Positions 31,981 through 40,382 of a stretch of DNA of 43,114 nt are shown one piece after another; positions within the stretch are counted from its first letter, which is position 1, and every line of letters starts with the position of its first letter. The DNA comes from DUSC01 sp964371125. Its GTDB lineage: Bacteria; Pseudomonadota; Alphaproteobacteria; Rhizobiales; Rhizobiaceae. The DNA lies in NCBI GenBank assembly GCA_964371125.1, contig CAYJMY010000015.1, positions 1 to 43,114 of the forward strand, written 5' to 3'. Made by a program: the position numbers and the translations under genes. A model generated the notes under the pieces. It was not told the origin of the DNA, did no database searches, and was given only the letters and a program-made list of their open reading frames with translations.

Positions 31981-33009
31981 TCAGATCAGGTTTTCGCGGA
32001 CCACGATCTCGATGCGGATGCGTTCCTGGGAACTGACGATGTCGAGTCCGTCGCTCTTCGCCCGCAGAACGCGCAGTGCGCTGCGCACGATATGGCCGAC
32101 GTTCTGGCTGATCACCGCATCCATCAGATTGTCACGCAGGGCCTCCCGCGTGACTTTGGTCAACTCGTGGGCAATCAGCGTGATTTCCCTGCGCCGTTCG
32201 TGTTCGCGCAGAACCTCGACAAGCGCGTGGCTTCCGTGACCCACCGAATAGATGCCCGTGATGTCCTGCCTCTTGCGCAGCACCTCCGACACCACACGCG
32301 TCGTTGTCTCTTCGTCGTCGTGGTTCTCGATCGACGGCAGCACTTCGATTCCGGCAAAGGATTCCATCATCACCTGATCGAAGCCGAGACGGCGCTCGAC
32401 ATTGTCCCGTGCCTGCATCGAACTCACCAGGACCATCACGGAACCGCCTGTATTTCCTATGAATTTTCCCATCAGGAAGCCGGCCGTCCGCCCCGCCGCC
32501 ACGTTGTCGATGCCGACGAAGTGATCGCGTTCCGTATTGGGGAGATCCGATACGAGCGCGACGATCGGCACGCCGTCCGCCTTCAGGCGGGCGATGGCGT
32601 CGCGCACATGCGGCGTTTCCTGCGCGAAGATCGCCATTCCATCGGTGTTGCCGGCGGACAGCGTGCGCAGCGATTTGACCAGGGCGTGCGGGTTGGCGTT
32701 GGGAAAGGTGATGATGCGGACGTCCGTCCGGTCCGCGACCGAACTGGAAGTGGCTTCGGCGATCGCCTCGCGCAATGTGCCGACGAACTGCGCCGGAGCG
32801 TCCGGCAGGACGAAGACCAGCCGGTAGCGGCGCTGACGGGCGAGATTCGCGGCGGTGACGTCGCGGACATAGCCCAGCGCCTCGATGGCGGCGTTGACGC
32901 GGCTGACCGTCTTGTCCCTGACGCCCGGCCGACCGTTGAGGACGCGATCGACGGTCGCCAGGCTCACGCCTGCCGCCTTGGCGATATCATTGACCGTCGG
33001 TCGCACCAT
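31981..33009 (-). CDS. LacI family transcriptional regulator
   Basis: A 342-residue repressor. The N-terminal helix-turn-helix and hinge helix are at about 3-60 (VNDIAKAAGVSLATVDRVLNG, with AANLARQ in the hinge region). They are followed by a periplasmic-binding-protein-like ligand domain (about 62-335). The ATG giving MVRPTVNDIAKAAG follows GGGAGG and places the helix-turn-helix normally; the longer frame is rejected. It lies upstream of the importer-DhaKL operon in the same direction, 153 bp from the SBP gene. Its half-site sequence appears in both its own promoter and the importer promoter, so it probably represses both until the imported ligand or a metabolite binds. Confidence 0.92.
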   Translation of the reverse strand: MVRPTVNDIAKAAGVSLATVDRVLNGRPGVRDKTVSRVNAAIEALGYVRDVTAANLARQRRYRLVFVLPDAPAQFVGTLREAIAEATSSSVADRTDVRIITFPNANPHALVKSLRTLSAGNTDGMAIFAQETPHVRDAIARLKADGVPIVALVSDLPNTERDHFVGIDNVAAGRTAGFLMGKFIGNTGGSVMVLVSSMQARDNVERRLGFDQVMMESFAGIEVLPSIENHDDEETTTRVVSEVLRKRQDITGIYSVGHGSHALVEVLREHERRREITLIAHELTKVTREALRDNLMDAVISQNVGHIVRSALRVLRAKSDGLDIVSSQERIRIEIVVRENLI

Positions 33010-33028
33010 CCGCGTCCTCCCGGCATCG

Positions 33029-33057
33029 TATTTCGCCGTTTCCGTGAGGTACGTCAA
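33029..33057 (-). promoter_or_regulatory. lacI promoter with operator half-sites
   Basis: On the minus strand TTGACG (33057 to 33052) is a -35 candidate, with GAAATA about 17 bp on as a weak -10. TGAGGTACGTCA (33045-33056) shares the 10-mer TGAGGTACGT with the importer operator and is an imperfect palindrome overlapping the -35. This suggests autoregulation. Confidence 0.5.
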
Positions 33058-33169
33058 TCAGGCGCGACGACGCACCGCGCGCCGCTATCTGGCTGTTATT
33101 GCCATCAACTCCGGCAGAATGCACCCGGATTTCGCGCGACAGGCTCTGCGATTCGTTTGCTTCAGATGG

Positions 33170-35656
33170 TCACGCCACCGCAGCCTCACGTTTGGTGAGC
33201 AAGCCGAGCAGGGTCTTTGTCTCCGCTGCGTCTTTCGGCGGACTGAAGAAGAAGCCCTGCACGTCGCCGCACCCTTCGTTTCTCAGAATCTCGAGCTGAT
33301 CCTGCGTTTCGACTCCTTCGGCGGTCGTGACGATGTTGAGACTGCTGCCAAGCCCGACGACCGCGCGAAGGATGGCCAGGCTCTCCTTGCTCAGCGACAG
33401 GTCGCGAATGAAGGATTGATCGACCTTGATCCTGTCGAAGGGAAAGCTGCGGAGATAGCCAAGCGACGAATATCCCGTTCCGAAATCATCCATGGCGATA
33501 CTGACACCGAGTTTCTTGAGCTTGTGAAGCATGACCAATGCCTCGCTGCTGTCGTGCATCAGCACCAGCTCGGTTATCTCGAGTTCGAGCCTGTGGGCGG
33601 GCAGGCGCGATTTCTCGAGGGCTCTTGTGACGACCTGGACGAAATCGCCCGTTCTGAATTGGGCCGGAGACACGTTGACCGCGACCGCTATTTCATCCGG
33701 CCATTCGACCGCGTCGGCGCAGGCGCGCTCCAGCACCCATTCCCCGATCGGGACGATGAGACCCGTTTCCTCCGCGATCGGAATGAATTCCAGAGGAGGC
33801 ACCAGGCCGCGTTCGGGTTGATGCCAGCGAATTAGTGCTTCGCAGGCGGTAATCCTCCCGGTCTTGAGATTGACCACAGGTTGATAGTTGAGTTCGAACT
33901 CGCCGTTCGCCAACGCCTTGCGCAGATCGAGCTCGAGAGCGCGGCGTTCCCGCATGCGAGTATCCATGTTCGCCTCGAAGAACCGATACACGTTTCCATG
34001 ATCGGCCTTGCAGCGGTAGAGCGCCAGATCCGCATTCTTCATGAGCTGGTCCGGGGCCGTGCCGTCGCCCGGCGCGATCGCGATACCGATGCTCGCCCCC
34101 ACGACGACCTGATGGCCGTCGAGCAGATAGGGCGCGCTCACGGCATCGATCAGGCGGGTCGCGAGCGAGGTTGCGTCCTCCGGCCGCTCGAATGTGGTCT
34201 GCACAATGGCAAACTCGTCGCCGCCCAACCGCGCGACGATGTCGGCCTCACGAACGCAGTCGCGCATCCGCGCCGCCGCGGCCTGCAACAGCTTGTCACC
34301 GATCGGATGCCCGAGCGTATCGTTGACGCTCTTGAAGTGGTCGAGGTCCATGCTGAGCACCGCAAAGGCACCGTTGCGCGGCAAGCGGTCGAGCAGCCCG
34401 TCCATCTCTTCATAAAAATGTGCCCGATTCGGTAAATCCGTTAGCGCGTCGTAATGCGCCAGGTGTGAAATGTAGTCCTGGGTGCGGCGCTGTTCGGTCG
34501 TGTCCTCCAGCGTGAGCACGAAACCGCCGTCGGACATTGGCGAGCACGATGCGCAGAACGTCCGCCCGTCGGTAAGCTCGAACACGAGCGCGCCTGCTTG
34601 ACCGCGGTCCAGGAAGTTCTGCAGCTTGGCAACGTTCTGCGACCTGTTCTTCATGGAGACATTGGTCAGGCGATCAGCAAGATCGATGATCTGGAGGACC
34701 GTCAGACCCAACGCCGAAGCCGCCCATCGTTCCGTTGGCAGGTCGAGCATCTCGACAAATCGGCGATTGTAGACGATGAGCGCGCCGGCGCTGTCGAACA
34801 TCAGAAGGCCCTGAGTCATGTTGTTCAGCGCTGCGTCGAACTGCAGGTTCTTCTTTTCTATTGCCGCGACTGCGCGTTCGCGTTCTGTGACGTCGCGGAA
34901 ATACCAGATGCGTCCGAGGTACTTCTGCCTGGCGTCGTGCAACGGCGCCGTGTGCCGATCGATGACGCGACCGTCCTTGAGCCTGATCTGGCCCTGGGCC
35001 TTTTCGTCGTGATGTTCAAAAAGGTATCTGACGCGTTCGAGAAACGCCTCCGGATCGGTGACTTGATCCGCCATCGCCTGCAGGCCCGCCTCAGCGACTC
35101 CTTTCTCGACCAGTTCCCGCGGAATGTTCCATAGTTCGCCGAACTGTCGATTGAACGAGATGACCCTTCTGTTCTCGTCGACGACGATGATTGCGTCGAG
35201 CGAATTGTCCATCGCCGTCGTCTTGAGGAGATTGGAAAACGACAGTTCCTCCTCCAGCCGGGCGCGGTCGGTAACGTCCATGTATGTCCCGAGTACGCCG
35301 AAAACTTCCCCGTCGGGATGGCGCAGAGGCACCTTGCTCGTCAGCAGCATGATGGTCTTGCCGTCGGGCGTCGTCTGGGGCTCGTCGATGAGAAGCTTGG
35401 CGTGGCCGCTCTCGAGGACCTCGCGGTCGGCGGCCCGATACAATTCCGCCTGGTCCCGCCAACCCATCTGGTAGTCGTCTTTCCCGACGATGTCCGCGGG
35501 ACTGGCAAATCCCGCATCGCGGGCAAACTGGGTGTTGCAGCCCAGATAGACGAGATTCTTGTCCTTCCAGAATATTCTCGCCGGCACCGCATCGAGAATC
35601 GCCCGGATGATCTGCTGTGATTCTCGCAGCGCCTTCCGGTTCCCAAGGTCAGGCAT
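33170..35656 (-). CDS. PAS-PAS-PAS-GGDEF-EAL cyclic-di-GMP enzyme
   Basis: An 828-residue cytosolic signalling protein with three PAS-type sensor regions (about 8-125, 143-258 and 275-385), a GGDEF diguanylate cyclase domain (about 395-555) and an EAL phosphodiesterase domain (about 570-820). The cyclase site reads RLGGDEF and is preceded by an RxxD I-site (READ) five residues before it. The EAL motif (CEALIRWH) and DDFGTGYSSLGYL are intact. Both opposing activities therefore look possible, with PAS signals choosing between them. No membrane segment is evident. The gene stands alone, 160 bp upstream of lacI. Confidence 0.92.
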   Translation of the reverse strand: MPDLGNRKALRESQQIIRAILDAVPARIFWKDKNLVYLGCNTQFARDAGFASPADIVGKDDYQMGWRDQAELYRAADREVLESGHAKLLIDEPQTTPDGKTIMLLTSKVPLRHPDGEVFGVLGTYMDVTDRARLEEELSFSNLLKTTAMDNSLDAIIVVDENRRVISFNRQFGELWNIPRELVEKGVAEAGLQAMADQVTDPEAFLERVRYLFEHHDEKAQGQIRLKDGRVIDRHTAPLHDARQKYLGRIWYFRDVTERERAVAAIEKKNLQFDAALNNMTQGLLMFDSAGALIVYNRRFVEMLDLPTERWAASALGLTVLQIIDLADRLTNVSMKNRSQNVAKLQNFLDRGQAGALVFELTDGRTFCASCSPMSDGGFVLTLEDTTEQRRTQDYISHLAHYDALTDLPNRAHFYEEMDGLLDRLPRNGAFAVLSMDLDHFKSVNDTLGHPIGDKLLQAAAARMRDCVREADIVARLGGDEFAIVQTTFERPEDATSLATRLIDAVSAPYLLDGHQVVVGASIGIAIAPGDGTAPDQLMKNADLALYRCKADHGNVYRFFEANMDTRMRERRALELDLRKALANGEFELNYQPVVNLKTGRITACEALIRWHQPERGLVPPLEFIPIAEETGLIVPIGEWVLERACADAVEWPDEIAVAVNVSPAQFRTGDFVQVVTRALEKSRLPAHRLELEITELVLMHDSSEALVMLHKLKKLGVSIAMDDFGTGYSSLGYLRSFPFDRIKVDQSFIRDLSLSKESLAILRAVVGLGSSLNIVTTAEGVETQDQLEILRNEGCGDVQGFFFSPPKDAAETKTLLGLLTKREAAVA

Positions 35657-36267
35657 TGGTGATCTCCGTATTGGCCCGGCGTTTCGTCGGCAGACTGCAA
35701 CTGCGTCTCACGTCGGCGGACTCGAAACTCGGGTTCGTCACGCGACCGCAGAAGGGTTTCTTGCGAAGCCGTTCCGTTTCCGGGGCGCCCGGGACGCTCC
35801 CGGACGCCGCATTCGACGAGCACGCGCTATCAGCCTGCGAAGACTGCGATCTTTCTTGAACACAACAACAATGGTCTTATCGTTAAGATGGTTCGACAAT
35901 TCATTCCGGCACTATCCGGTGTCGCCATGAGCATCGTTTCTTGGTTAGTGACACTTGAAGGAGGTAGATCGGAATGGAGATATGTGTCCGGTCGCGCCCG
36001 CTGTTGGCAGAAGACCGAGGATCAGACACGTCGGCATTCACGGGTTTCTGTTGGGGTGAACCGCGCCGAATCTGCCGGAGGCTGCAAACCTCGATCAGGC
36101 GGGACATGAGCAAGGCGGCGAACCGATTTGCTCCCGGGGTGCGCGCCCATGCGGCGCGCCCGGTGTCGGATCACGGAAAGGAGCATCCACCGCATGGTGG
36201 AAACTTGGGCCGGTCCCGGACCCTCACCGACATAAATATTTGAAAACGATCAATAATCAGGCAAGAC
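35657..36267. other. Gene-poor 611-bp stretch
   Basis: Between the GGDEF-EAL gene and tRNA-Ser. It has AT-richer patches (about 35860-35960 and 36225-36260) unlike the neighbouring genes. Apart from one weak short ORF at 35974 it holds no recognisable gene. No integrase, attachment duplication or insertion element is seen next to the tRNA. The GGDEF-EAL promoter is probably in its left part. Confidence 0.6.
35974..36243 (+). CDS. Possible small hypothetical protein (89 aa)
   Basis: A short frame beginning MEICVRSRPLLAED. The only positive sign is a full AAGGAGG ribosome site at 35958-35964, nine bases before the ATG. The protein is arginine-rich, has no membrane segment or recognisable domain, and its codon use is not clearly that of neighbouring genes. 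It may simply be a chance frame in a leader region. Low confidence. Confidence 0.22.
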   Translation: MEICVRSRPLLAEDRGSDTSAFTGFCWGEPRRICRRLQTSIRRDMSKAANRFAPGVRAHAARPVSDHGKEHPPHGGNLGRSRTLTDINI

Positions 36268-36357
36268 TGGCGGAGAGGGGGGGATTCGAACCCCCGATAC
36301 CCTTGCGAGTATGCCGCATTTCGAGTGCGGTGCATTCAACCACTCTGCCACCTCTCC
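36268..36357 (-). tRNA. tRNA-Ser (anticodon CGA)
   Basis: Read on the minus strand, a 90-nt class II tRNA: acceptor stem GGAGAGG pairing with CCTCTCC, discriminator G and an encoded CCA. The anticodon stem CCGCA/TGCGG encloses loop CTCGAAA with anticodon CGA (decodes UCG). A long variable arm (ATACTCGCAAGGGTAT) and the T-loop GGTTCGAATCC are present. All features fit tRNA-Ser. Confidence 0.97.
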
Positions 36358-36745
36358 GCGGTCGTGGTCGGGCCGTCGCCGGCGCGGCGCACACATAACC
36401 ACTCGGCGGGGTCACGACAAGCGGATTCTGGCCCCGCGCGCCGCCGATTTGCCGGCTTTGTTGCGGCGGCCCGCGCAGGCCGGGCGGGCCGCGTTCCGGC
36501 TCCGGCCTTGACTCCGGCGGCCTTTTCCTGTCTTAACCCGCGCGAAATCCCGCGAAGAGTCCAGTACTCCGAGCCGCTGACCGGGACGCCGACGCGCCGA
36601 AACGCGACGATCGGGCCGATCCCGGAAGCCAACACCCGGCAGCGCGATGCGCCCCCGGGTGCTCATCGGCTTTTGCGAACGGCTTGGAACGGCGGCGCGG
36701 AGCCATTACCTCCCGGTCGGAACCGATCGGGAATGAGGAAGACGA
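36358..36745. other. 388-bp intergenic stretch upstream of ffh
   Basis: Lies between the divergently oriented tRNA-Ser and ffh. It presumably carries both promoters. Apart from the TTGACT/TCTTAA candidate at 36508-36536 nothing definite is seen: no RNA gene or conserved reading frame. Confidence 0.5.
36508..36536 (+). promoter_or_regulatory. Candidate ffh promoter
   Basis: TTGACT (36508-36513), 17 bp, then TCTTAA (36531-36536), about 210 bp upstream of the ffh ATG. The -35 is good and the -10 moderate. Assigned from match and spacing only. Confidence 0.4.
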
Positions 36746-38339
36746 ATGTTCGAATCGCTGCAGGAACGCCTTGGCTCGATCCTGAACGGCCTCACCGGCC
36801 GCGGGGCGCTGTCGGAGGCCGACGTCTCGGCCGCCCTGCGCGAGGTCCGCCGCGCGCTGATCGAGGCCGACGTGGCGCTGGAGGTGGTGCGCTCATTCAC
36901 CGACAAGGTGCGCGACAAGGCCGTCGGCGCCGCGGTGCTGAAGTCGATCAAGCCCGGCCAGATGGTCGTCAAGATCGTCCATGACGAGCTGGTCGACATG
37001 CTCGGCCAGGAAGGCAAGGCGATCGATCTCAACGCCCCCGCCCCGGTCGTCGTCATGATGGTCGGCCTGCAGGGCTCGGGCAAGACGACGACCACCGCCA
37101 AGATCGCCAGGAGGCTGACCGACCGCCAGGGCAAGAAGGTCCTGATGGCGTCGCTCGATACGCGCCGTCCGGCCGCGCAGGAGCAGCTGCGCCAGCTCGG
37201 CGAGCAGGTGAAGGTGGCGACCCTGCCGATCGTCGCCGGGCAGACCCCGGTCGACATCGCCAGACGCGCCGTGCAGGCGGGCAGGCTCGGCGGACACGAC
37301 GTCGTCATCCTCGACACCGCCGGCCGTACCCACATCGACGAGCCGCTGATGGCCGAGATGGCCGACATCAAGAAGGTGTCGTCGCCGCACGAGATCCTGC
37401 TCGTCGCCGACTCGCTCACCGGCCAGGACGCCGTAAACCTCGCCCGCAGCTTCGACGAGCGCGTCGGCATCACCGGTCTCGTGCTCACCCGCATGGACGG
37501 CGACGGCCGCGGCGGCGCGGCGCTGTCGATGCGCGCCGTCACCGGCAAGCCGGTCAAGCTGATCGGCGTCGGCGAGAAGATGGATGCGCNNNNNNNNNNC
37601 GCTGGAGGAATTCCATCCCAAGCGTATCGCCGACCGCATCCTCGGCATGGGCGACATCGTCTCGCTCGTCGAGAAGGCTGCCGAGAACATCGACGCGGAA
37701 CAGGCCGCGGCGATGGCGAAGAAGATGCAGGCCGGCAAGTTCGACCTGAACGACCTCGCCAGCCAGCTCGAGCAGATGAAGAAGATGGGCGGCATGGGCG
37801 GCATCATGGGCATGATGCCGGGCATGGGCAAGATGAAGGACCAGATGGCGGCGGCCGGCCTCGATGACAGGATGTTCGCCCGCCAGATCGCCATCATCCA
37901 GTCGATGACCCGGGCCGAGCGGGCCAATCCGGACCTTCTGAAGCACAGCCGCAAGAAGCGCATCGCCGCCGGTTCCGGCACCGACGCCGCGGAGATCAAC
38001 AAGCTCCTGAAGATGCACAGGCAGATGGCCGACATGATGAAGGCCATGGGCGGCAAGGGCAAGGGCGGCGGCCTGATGCGCGGCATGATGGGCGGCCTGG
38101 CCTCGAAGATGGGGCTGGGCGGCATGATGCCGGGCATGGGCGGCATGCCGGATCTGTCGAAGATGGATCCGAAGCAGCTCGAGGCGCTGCAGAAGCAGGC
38201 CGAAGCGGCCGGTCTGGGCGGTGGCCTGCCGAAGGGGCTTCCGGGCGGCCTGTCGGGGTTTGGCGGCGGACTTCCCGGGCTCGGCGGTCCGAAGTTGCCG
38301 GGGCTCGGCGGCCTGCCGGGTATCGGCAGGAAGAAGTGA
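36746..38339 (+). CDS. ffh: Signal recognition particle protein Ffh (contains 10-N assembly gap)
   Basis: The SRP54 GTPase that binds signal sequences and 4.5S RNA and delivers ribosomes to FtsY. The N domain precedes the G domain, which has the P-loop GLQGSGKTTT (near residue 107), DTAGRTHIDEPL and TRMDGDGRGGA. The methionine-rich M domain (GGIMGMMPGMGKM) and a Gly/Leu-rich tail follow. Ten Ns (37590-37599) split the gene and shift the frame. If the flanks overlap by the three bases CGC, the sequence reads GEKMDALEEFHPKR, the normal Ffh sequence, giving about 526 residues. The gene is therefore probably intact. It runs into chorismate mutase 7 bp downstream. Confidence 0.95.
37590..37599. 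other. Ten-N assembly gap inside ffh
   Basis: Ten unknown bases between GATGCGC and CGCTGGAG. The two sides end and begin with the same CGC. Collapsing them restores the frame and the conserved Ffh motif, so the spacer is most likely a fixed-size scaffold join with no missing sequence. Confidence 0.85.
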
Positions 38340-38346
38340 GGGGGAG

Positions 38347-38688
38347 ATGACGGACGACAAGACGGCGGACGCCGCCCGCGCCATGCTAGCCCAGTACCGC
38401 GCCTCGATCGACAACATCGATGCGGCGCTGATCCATATGCTCGCCGAGCGCTTCCGCTGCACGCAGGCGGTCGGCGTGCTCAAGGCCACCCACGGCCTGC
38501 CGGCGGCCGATCCGGCGCGCGAGGGCCAGCAGATCGCGCGGCTCAGGCAGCTCGCCCGCGACGCTCACCTCGATCCGGATTTCGCGGAGAAGTTCCTCAA
38601 CTTCGTCATCAGGGAAGTGATCCGCCACCACGAACAGATCGCGGCCGACAGCGCCGCGCAGAAGGACACGGCCCCTGCGGGGGCGTGA
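38347..38688 (+). CDS. Chorismate mutase (AroQ type)
   Basis: A 113-residue all-helical AroQ-type protein that converts chorismate to prephenate for phenylalanine and tyrosine synthesis. The first helix with YRASIDNIDAALIHMLAERF, then KATHGLPAADPAREGQQIARL and the final helix FLNFVIREVIRHHEQIA, match the family. Arg and Lys residues that bind chorismate lie in these helices. The ATG follows GGGGGAG, and the gene is 7 bp after ffh and 64 bp before rpsP, a known rhizobial arrangement. Cytosolic. Confidence 0.9.
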   Translation: MTDDKTADAARAMLAQYRASIDNIDAALIHMLAERFRCTQAVGVLKATHGLPAADPAREGQQIARLRQLARDAHLDPDFAEKFLNFVIREVIRHHEQIAADSAAQKDTAPAGA

Positions 38689-38752
38689 GATTCGCCGGTA
38701 ACGGCGAGGCAATACCCAACCAACCTACGAACGGAACGATCAGGAGACTGAA

Positions 38753-39133
38753 ATGGCATTGAAGATCAGACTGGCCCGCGCGGGCTCGAAGAAGCGCCCC
38801 TATTACCACGTCGTCGTCGCCGATGCGCGCAGCCCGCGCGACGGCCGCTTCATCGAGGCGATCGGCTCGTGGAACCCGCTGCTGCCGCGCGACGGTGATC
38901 GCGTCAAGATCGACGAGGACCGCGTCCGCCACTGGCTCGGCAACGGCGCCGTGCCGACCGACCGCGTGCTGCGCTTCCTCGACGAGGCCGGCATCGCCAA
39001 GCGCGAAGTCCGCTCGAACCCGACCAAGGCCCTGCCGGGCAAGAAGGCGCAGGAACGCGCCGACGCCATCAAGAAGGCCCAGGAAGAGGCCGCGAAGGCT
39101 CTGGCCGCCGCCGCCGGCGAAAACGCGGCCTGA
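38753..39133 (+). CDS. rpsP: 30S ribosomal protein S16
   Basis: A 126-residue S16 protein: MALKIRLARAGSKKRPYYHVV, then SPRDGRFIEAIGSWNPL, are strongly conserved. The extra alanine/lysine-rich C-terminal tail (about 100-126) is common in alphaproteobacteria. AGGAG precedes the ATG. A small stem-loop (TCGCCG-GTAA-CGGCGA, 38692-38707) lies in its leader. It is followed by a strong hairpin terminator, not by rimM-trmD-rplS as usual. Confidence 0.97.
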   Translation: MALKIRLARAGSKKRPYYHVVVADARSPRDGRFIEAIGSWNPLLPRDGDRVKIDEDRVRHWLGNGAVPTDRVLRFLDEAGIAKREVRSNPTKALPGKKAQERADAIKKAQEEAAKALAAAAGENAA

Positions 39134-39165
39134 TCCGGTCGGCGATCTCGCTGCGTCACCCATAG

Positions 39166-39189
39166 CGGGCGGGCCTTCGGGTCCGCCCG
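39166..39189 (+). terminator. UUCG-loop hairpin terminator after rpsP
   Basis: CGGGCGGGCC pairs with GGTCCGCCCG (one G-T pair) around a TTCG loop closed by C-G, a very stable tetraloop. It lies 33 bp after the rpsP stop. It is followed by TCGCCGTTTG, only weakly T-rich. The opposite-strand MBL gene ends 43 bp beyond, so it may serve both directions. Confidence 0.75.
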
Positions 39190-39231
39190 TCGCCGTTTGT
39201 ACGCCCCGCGGAGCGCGGTTCGCCGGCCGCT

Positions 39232-40248
39232 TCAGCCTGCCGTCAGCGGCACGTCCCAGACCTCGCCGGCCAGCATCGGCCGGAAGCGCTCGCGCGCAAC
39301 GCCCTTCTCGTCGAGCGCCTTGAACAGCCGCTGGCGCGGCTCCTCGATCGGCTCGTCGGTGAGCTGGATCGTTCCCCAGTGGCAGCCGGCGGCATTGGCG
39401 GCGTTGCACAGCGCCATGCCTTCCACCGCCTCCTCGGGGTTCTGATGGTGCGGCTCCATGAGCCAGCGCGGCTCGTAGGCCCCGATCGGCAGGATCGCCA
39501 GGCGAAAGCCGCCGTGCCGCTCGGCGAGGCGCCGGTAGTGGCCGCCGCCATGGAAGCCGGTGTCGCCGGCGAACAGGATCCTGCCGCCGGGCGTGTCAAC
39601 GACGAAGCTCGACCACAGCGCCATCAGCCTGTCGCCGGCGCCGCGTGCCGACCAGTGGTGCGCCGGTTCGACGTGGACGGCGATGCCGTGGCCGACGTCG
39701 ACGCTCTCTCCCCAGTCGCGCGCCTCGATGGACAGCCGCGGCGACAGCGGTGCCACCAGGCGGTCATTGCCGAGCGGGGTGACGACGAGCGGCGCGTGCT
39801 CCCGGCCCAGCCGCCTGAGCGTCGGTGCATCCATGTGGTCGTAGTGGTTGTGGCTGAGCAGCACGACGTCGATCGGCGGCAGGTCGTCGAAACGGATGCC
39901 GGGATCGTTGACGCGGCGCGGCCCGGCGAACGTGACCGGCGAGACCCGCGCCGACCAGACGGGATCGGTCAGGATGTTCACGCCGCCGGTCTGCAGGAGC
40001 AGGGTCGAGTGGCCGACCATGGTCAGGCGCAGCGCATCCCCGTCGACGCGCCGGTCGGGCACCGCCTGCGGATGGGGGCTCGGCCACGCGGCCGGCCATT
40101 TCGCACGGGCGCCATTCAGCCGCCAGCGCAGCAGGTCGCGAAGGCCGCCGGGAGACCGCCCGCCGGGATTGAAGAAGCGGGTTCCGTCGAAGTGATCGCT
40201 TGCCGGCCCCTGGTAGTAGCGATTGCCCGCCGTCTTCCTCTTCGCCAT
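39232..40248 (-). CDS. NAPE-PLD-like metallo-beta-lactamase-fold hydrolase
   Basis: A 338-residue MBL-fold protein resembling N-acyl-phosphatidylethanolamine phospholipase D. The start RKTAGNRYYQGPASDHFDGTRFFNP (in part) and the LPPIDVVLLSHNHYDHMD, FAGDTGFH, IGAYEPRWLM and HWGT segments match that group. HNHYDHMD supplies the dizinc ligands, with His in HHWS, Asp in GDTG and the last His in HWGT. It is a phosphodiesterase-type hydrolase, probably of a lipid, but specificity is not shown. The ATG at MAKRKTAGN is preferred over an upstream extension. It is convergent with rpsP and divergent from the VOC gene. Confidence 0.88.
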   Translation of the reverse strand: MAKRKTAGNRYYQGPASDHFDGTRFFNPGGRSPGGLRDLLRWRLNGARAKWPAAWPSPHPQAVPDRRVDGDALRLTMVGHSTLLLQTGGVNILTDPVWSARVSPVTFAGPRRVNDPGIRFDDLPPIDVVLLSHNHYDHMDAPTLRRLGREHAPLVVTPLGNDRLVAPLSPRLSIEARDWGESVDVGHGIAVHVEPAHHWSARGAGDRLMALWSSFVVDTPGGRILFAGDTGFHGGGHYRRLAERHGGFRLAILPIGAYEPRWLMEPHHQNPEEAVEGMALCNAANAAGCHWGTIQLTDEPIEEPRQRLFKALDEKGVARERFRPMLAGEVWDVPLTAG

Positions 40249-40382
40249 GCTTGCTCCCGCGCCGTCGTTTGGGGAACATAGGATCGCGCGGCGCTGGCGC
40301 AAGCGCTCGGTCCGCCAATGCCAAGGCTTGCGCCCGCGGACGCCGTAGGTTGGCGCGGACGTCGGATTTGCGGAGAAGCCCC

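Noticed and set aside
35888..36109. A 73-codon plus-strand frame before tRNA-Ser
   Set aside because: No ribosome site, unlikely composition and overlap with the better-supported frame at 35974.
36268..36357. tRNA-Ser as an integration site of a genomic island
   Set aside because: No integrase or duplicated tRNA 3' end was seen on either side within the window.
37584..37867. ffh as a frameshifted pseudogene
   Set aside because: The frame change coincides exactly with ten Ns, and joining the flanks by a 3-base overlap restores the conserved sequence.
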